DNA from: Actinomycetes bacterium
GTDB taxonomy: Bacteria > Actinomycetota > Actinomycetes > Propionibacteriales > Propionibacteriaceae
DNA length: 8,955 nucleotides
Direction: 5' to 3'
NCBI GenBank assembly: GCA_021794705.1
Contig: JAJYQH010000130.1
Span: 1-8,955 of the forward strand
Shown: positions 5,770-8,955 of the stretch, piece by piece
How positions within the stretch are numbered: the first letter of the stretch is position 1
Layout: the number at the start of each line of letters is the position of its first letter
The notes under the pieces: generated by a model
Told to the model about the DNA's origin: nothing
Seen by the model: only the letters and a program-made list of their open reading frames with translations
The model's database searches: none
Position numbers and translations under genes: made by a program

Positions 5770-6825
5770 CTAGGTCGCCGGAACGACCGGCGGCCGGTCG
5801 GGCAGGCCGAGGAACCGCAGCACGTCGGCGGCCTCGGCTTCCAGGGCGGCGCGCACCCGGCGGTTCAGGGGGCGAAGCGGCGTCACGGTGACCACCCCGC
5901 CCGGGAGGCTCCAGGTGCCCGCCACCCGGCCGTCGACGAGTGCCGTGGCGTGGAACATGCCGTTCGACGTCACGACGTCCCGATGCTCCCCCGTGACGAA
6001 GGTGCGGTCGGACCAGCCGTGCAGCACCGGGTCGAACATGCCCAGCAGCCGGGGCGGTGGCAGCTCGGCCGGCTCGTGGCTGCCGGTGAGAACGGTCAGG
6101 TCGGGGCCGGCGGGTTCGGTCTCCGCCGCGATGAGGGCGAGGGCCCGCCGCGCGTCGCCGAGCGTGAGGCCCGCATAGGCCGCGAGGTCGCGTGGGCCGG
6201 CCGGCCCGTGCCCGGCGAGGTAGCGCCGACCGAGCAGGGCGAGGCAGGCGTCCCGGTCCGGGGCGTCGACGCTGCCGAGCCAGCGCCTCGCGTCGACGAA
6301 CAGCTGGACGCCGGCACGCACCGGTCCCCGGACGACGAACTCCCGCAGCGACGCGGCGGCGAGCAGATGCACCAGTACCTGCCCGGCCGTGGGGACGCCG
6401 GCGGCGTCCAGTTCCGCCCGGAGCTCGTCGCGGCCGCGCGCCCCGTCCGCGAGGGCCTCCACGATCACTGCGACGCCCTTGTCGATCGTCGACGGACCGA
6501 TCCCCAGCTGGGCGAGCCGGCGCTCGACGGCCGGGGCGATCCGCGGGGCCGTGAGCGCGTGCAGCCACGGGTAGTCGGCGGCCCGGACGAGGTGCAGGGT
6601 GCCTCGGCAGAGCCAGGTCACCAGCAGCGTGCCGTCGCTCAGCGCGGCGTCGACCTGGGCCGCGGTGCACCCCCGGGTGCGCGAGCGGATCGCCAGGCGG
6701 AACGCGCGGGCGTCCTGCCCCTGCACCGCGAGCAGGCGTTCGACGACGTCGGCAGGCCGCCCGGCGGGCCGGTCGAGCAACTGGGCGTGCAGCCGGGCCG
6801 CGGCCACCCCCGCCACGGCGTCCAT
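5770..6825 (-). CDS. Winged-helix DNA-binding protein of the HTH_42 / AlkZ-like family
   Basis: The 351-residue length and conserved blocks match the HTH_42 (winged helix DNA-binding domain) family, which includes the DNA glycosylases AlkZ and YcaQ/AlkX. Visible are LLAVQGQDARAF (31-42), TWLCRGTLHLV (70-80), LLGMFDPVLHGWSDR (260-274) and a closing NGMFHATALVDGRVAGTW (288-305). From memory, AlkZ uses a Q-x-Q pair near residues 37-39 as its catalytic motif and AlkX uses Q-x-D; the Gln35-Gly36-Gln37 here fits the AlkZ pattern. If active, it would remove alkylated or cross-linked bases. The family is wide and many members are untested. The ATG at 6825 has only a weak GGGGC upstream. The gene lies 34 bases behind glf on the same strand with no terminator between, so it is probably co-transcribed with it, an unusual partner for a sugar enzyme. 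Confidence 0.86.
   Translation of the reverse strand: MDAVAGVAAARLHAQLLDRPAGRPADVVERLLAVQGQDARAFRLAIRSRTRGCTAAQVDAALSDGTLLVTWLCRGTLHLVRAADYPWLHALTAPRIAPAVERRLAQLGIGPSTIDKGVAVIVEALADGARGRDELRAELDAAGVPTAGQVLVHLLAAASLREFVVRGPVRAGVQLFVDARRWLGSVDAPDRDACLALLGRRYLAGHGPAGPRDLAAYAGLTLGDARRALALIAAETEPAGPDLTVLTGSHEPAELPPPRLLGMFDPVLHGWSDRTFVTGEHRDVVTSNGMFHATALVDGRVAGTWSLPGGVVTVTPLRPLNRRVRAALEAEAADVLRFLGLPDRPPVVPAT
5784..5800 (+). terminator. Possible hairpin behind the glycosyltransferase pair, inside the AlkZ-like 3' end
   Basis: CGACCGGC-G-GCCGGTCG is a perfect inverted repeat 19 bases after the second glycosyltransferase stop; a realistic hairpin has 6 bp and a 5-base loop. GGTCG at 5773-5777 can pair with the same CGACC, giving an alternative hairpin. 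The repeat codes for part of the last ten residues of the AlkZ-like protein, so it may be chance. There is no other terminator candidate between the convergent genes. Confidence 0.3.
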
Positions 6826-6859
6826 CTGCGTGCCCCGCGTGCGGTCGTGCGTCCGGCGC

Positions 6860-8005
6860 TCAGTGCGAGGTGACGTAGAACGCGGCGATCGGCGTCTTCT
6901 CGTCGAGTGCCGCGAGGATGCCGTCGGCGGCGGTGAGCGCCTCGGCGATCGTCTTGTCCATGTCGAGGTAGCGGTAGGTGCCGAGCCGCCCGACGAAGGT
7001 GACGCCGTCGGCGTCCTCGGCCGCCTCGAGGTACTGGTTGAGCAGCGTCTTGTCGTTGGCGAGCCGGATCGGGTAGTAGGGGATGTCGTCGGGGCCGCAC
7101 TCGCGCGAGTACTCGCGGAAGGCCACCGACTTCTCGTGCGTCTCCCACGGGGCGAAGTGCTTGTGCTCGGAGATGCGGGTGAACGGCACCTCGTAGTCGC
7201 CGTAGTTCATCACCGAGCAGCCGAGCAGGTCGCCGTCGTAGCGGATCTCCTCGAAGTCGAGGGTGCGGTAGCCGAGACGGCCGTAGCGGTAGTCGAACCA
7301 CGCGTCGAGGGGGCCGGTCCAGATCGAGTGGTCGTACTGCCCGCGGAGTTCCTCGGAGTAGGGCGTCGACAGGTGCACGGTGATGCCGGGGTGGTCGAGG
7401 ATGTGCTCGACGATCTCGGTGTACCCGTTGCGCGGCATCGCCTGGTGCGGGTGGTTGAAGTAGGAGTCCTCGTAGGTGAACCGTACGGGGAGCCGCTTGA
7501 GAATGGACGCCGGCAGCTCCGTCGGCTCCATGCCCCACTGCTTCTTCGTGTAGCCGTAGAAGAAGGCCTCGTACATCGGACGCCCGACGAACTTGAGCGC
7601 CTGCTCCTCGAAGTTGGCCGGCTCGCCGATCGACGTGTCCGCCTGCTCGGCGATGAACGCCCGCGCCTCGTCGGGGCTCAGGGCCTTGTCGAACAGCTGG
7701 TTGATGGTGAGCAGGTTGACCGGGAGCAGGAAGACGCGGCCGCCGACGGTCGTCCGCACCCGGTGGTTGAACGGCACCATCTCGCCGAACTGGTTGACGT
7801 ACTCCCACACCCGCTCGTCGTCGGTGTGGAAGATGTGCGGGCCGTACTTGTGGACGAGGACGCCGGTGTCGGGATCGCGCTCGGTGTAGCAGTTGCCAGC
7901 CACGTGACTACGGCTTTCGTAGACGTCGACGGTGTGACCGGCCTCGGCCAGGCGGCGGGCGATGACGGCGCCGGAGAAGCCGGCCCCGGCGATTCCGAAC
8001 TTCAT
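6860..8005 (-). CDS. glf: UDP-galactopyranose mutase
   Basis: The 381-residue flavoprotein interconverts UDP-galactopyranose and UDP-galactofuranose in the cytoplasm and supplies the donor for galactofuranose-containing surface glycans. Length agrees with E. coli (about 367) and mycobacterial (about 399) enzymes. Visible are the FAD-binding GAGFSG (7-12), HKYGPHIFH (52-60), KKQWG (154-158) with the substrate-stacking Trp157, the arginine pair in RLPVR (171-175), RISEHKHF (277-284), YYPIR (310-314) and GRLGTYRYLDMD (339-350), with Arg340 near FAD and Tyr346 near the substrate. The ATG has AGGGGA 7 bases upstream. The AlkZ-like gene follows after 34 bases, and a GT2 glycosyltransferase is divergent 104 bases upstream. 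In mycobacteria glf also neighbours galactofuranosyltransferases, which makes a galactan-like role for this locus plausible but not proven. Confidence 0.97.
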   Translation of the reverse strand: MKFGIAGAGFSGAVIARRLAEAGHTVDVYESRSHVAGNCYTERDPDTGVLVHKYGPHIFHTDDERVWEYVNQFGEMVPFNHRVRTTVGGRVFLLPVNLLTINQLFDKALSPDEARAFIAEQADTSIGEPANFEEQALKFVGRPMYEAFFYGYTKKQWGMEPTELPASILKRLPVRFTYEDSYFNHPHQAMPRNGYTEIVEHILDHPGITVHLSTPYSEELRGQYDHSIWTGPLDAWFDYRYGRLGYRTLDFEEIRYDGDLLGCSVMNYGDYEVPFTRISEHKHFAPWETHEKSVAFREYSRECGPDDIPYYPIRLANDKTLLNQYLEAAEDADGVTFVGRLGTYRYLDMDKTIAEALTAADGILAALDEKTPIAAFYVTSH

Positions 8006-8029
8006 GGACAGGTCCCCTCAGCAGTTTTC

Positions 8030-8044
8030 GGTGAGGCTATCACC
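8030..8044 (-). promoter_or_regulatory. Putative glf promoter with overlapping inverted repeat
   Basis: On the minus strand TAGCCT (8039-8034) is a possible -10 box giving a leader of about 20 bases that holds the glf ribosome binding site. The box lies within GGTGA-N5-TCACC (8030-8044), a 5-bp inverted repeat whose position over the -10 would suit a repressor. The -35 region shows no clear consensus. Confidence 0.35.
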
Positions 8045-8096
8045 AGAGGTCGGAGGCCTGAGCGGGCTCGCGCCGGGGCGCCGGAAGGCCCGATGG

Positions 8097-8102
8097 TAGG
8101 GT
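8097..8102 (+). promoter_or_regulatory. Putative leaderless -10 box of the third glycosyltransferase
   Basis: TAGGGT ends 7 bases before the ATG at 8110, the spacing expected when transcription starts at the start codon itself. No Shine-Dalgarno sequence is present in those 7 bases (GCCGGGC). No clear -35 box is seen. Confidence 0.55.
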
Positions 8103-8109
8103 GCCGGGC

Positions 8110-8955
8110 ATGAGCCCGCAGCCGCCGTCGTCCGGCGCGACGACGCCTCGGTGGAGCGTGGTCATCCCGGCTCACAACTGCGCCGACCTGCTCGTCCCGT
8201 GCCTCGAGAGTGTGCTCGGCCAGGTGTCGCACCGCGACGACGTCGAGGTGGTGGTGGTCGACGACGGGTCGACCGACGATCCCGCGGCCGTCGTCGCCCG
8301 GGTGGGTGCCGGCCGGGTCCGGCTGGTGCGCAACGAGCGGGCCCTGGGGGCGGTGCCGAACTTCAACCGCTGCCTGCGCGAGGCCCGCGGGGAGTACGTC
8401 CACCTGCTGCACGGCGACGACGTCGTGCTGCCCGGGTTCTACGAGGCCATGGACGCCGCCCTGGCCGGAGCCGACGTGGCGGCGTCCTTCTGCCGCACCC
8501 AGCACATCGACGCGGTCGGCACGCCGATCGCGGTCACCCGCAGCTACGTGCCGGGGGGCGGGGTCTGGGGGGACGCGCTGCGCCAGCTCGGGAGCAGCAA
8601 CCGGGTCGCCGCACCCTCGATCGTCGTCAAGGCGAGCACGTACGCCCGGGTCGGGGGGTTCGACGAGAGTCTGCCGCACGCCGCCGACTGGGACATGTGG
8701 GCCCGCGCCGCCACCGCGGGCGACATCTGGTTCGTCGACCGGGTGCTGGCCCAGTACCGCGTGCACGGCGCCAACGACACGGCGAAGCGGCTGCGCACCG
8801 GCGCCAACATGGAGGAGCGGTACCGCGCGTTGGAGCACGTGCTCACCCACGTCCCGGACGCCGAGCGCCCCGGCCTCCGCCGCCGGGGGGCCGCCCTCGG
8901 GGCCGTGTACGCCGCGCGGCAGGCCGTCCGGCAGCTGCGGCGGGGCGACGTACGC
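8110..8955 (+). CDS. Family 2 glycosyltransferase (C-terminus outside window)
   Basis: The 282 visible residues hold a complete GT-A domain and the frame runs open off the right edge. Motifs are SVVIPAHN (16-23), VVVDDGSTDD (48-57), the metal-binding HGDD (101-104), a conserved GGFDESLPHAADWDMWARA (182-200) with DWD at 193-195 in the position of the catalytic base, and YRVHG (216-220) near the end of the domain. It lacks the PW-x-K block of the tandem pair at 3550-5765 and is of a different GT2 subgroup. The ATG at 8110 has no ribosome binding site but a TAnnnT box 7 bases upstream. It is divergent from glf, so the two may share control. Use of UDP-galactofuranose is possible from context only. 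Confidence 0.92.
   Translation, partial: MSPQPPSSGATTPRWSVVIPAHNCADLLVPCLESVLGQVSHRDDVEVVVVDDGSTDDPAAVVARVGAGRVRLVRNERALGAVPNFNRCLREARGEYVHLLHGDDVVLPGFYEAMDAALAGADVAASFCRTQHIDAVGTPIAVTRSYVPGGGVWGDALRQLGSSNRVAAPSIVVKASTYARVGGFDESLPHAADWDMWARAATAGDIWFVDRVLAQYRVHGANDTAKRLRTGANMEERYRALEHVLTHVPDAERPGLRRRGAALGAVYAARQAVRQLRRGDVR

Noticed and set aside
6599..8113. Plus-strand open frame of 504 codons opposite glf and the AlkZ-like gene.
   Set aside because: Mirror frame of GC-biased codons; its translation is Val/Leu/Glu-rich with no domain, while the minus strand encodes clear families.

Overview
The window is a piece of a very GC-rich chromosome (roughly 70% GC by eye) that reads as an actinobacterium. 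Signs are strong G/C third-position bias with long antisense shadow frames, an actinobacterial-type inositol-3-phosphate synthase, TAnnnT promoter boxes set 6-7 nt before start codons (leaderless style), and GC-rich hairpin terminators without U-tracts. The order or genus cannot be fixed from what I see. No RNA gene, insertion sequence, phage gene or CRISPR array was found.

Layout. Positions 1-883 (minus) hold the N-terminal 294 residues of a serine carboxypeptidase-like S10 family protein, cut by the window edge. Positions 966-2117 (minus) hold ino1, with a strong ribosome binding site, an AT-rich operator-like leader and a perfect 16-bp hairpin behind its stop. Positions 2283-2894 (minus) hold a seven-helix PQ-loop (SWEET-like) membrane protein with its own terminator. 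Its promoter region carries two palindromes and is divergent from a small gene (3046-3306, plus). That small gene encodes an acidic 86-residue protein with four copies of a short R-I-N-P-G-P-N-like motif; I do not recognise its family.

Positions 3550-5765 (plus) hold two family 2 glycosyltransferases in tandem, 11 bp apart and paralogous to each other. They converge, with a 4-bp gap, on a minus-strand pair read from right to left: glf (UDP-galactopyranose mutase, 8005-6860), then a winged-helix HTH_42/AlkZ-like protein (6825-5770). Divergent from glf is a third GT2 glycosyltransferase (8110 onward, plus), cut by the right edge.

How they fit together. glf supplies UDP-galactofuranose, and three GT2 enzymes lie around it. 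The right half is therefore best read as part of a cell-surface glycan locus, possibly galactofuranose-containing; the donor sugar of each transferase is not visible in the sequence. Ino1 feeds inositol to phosphatidylinositol and, in most actinobacteria, mycothiol. It has its own leader and terminator, and its link to the glycan genes is proximity only. The PQ-loop protein, the repeat-motif small protein and the AlkZ-like protein are the least explained components.
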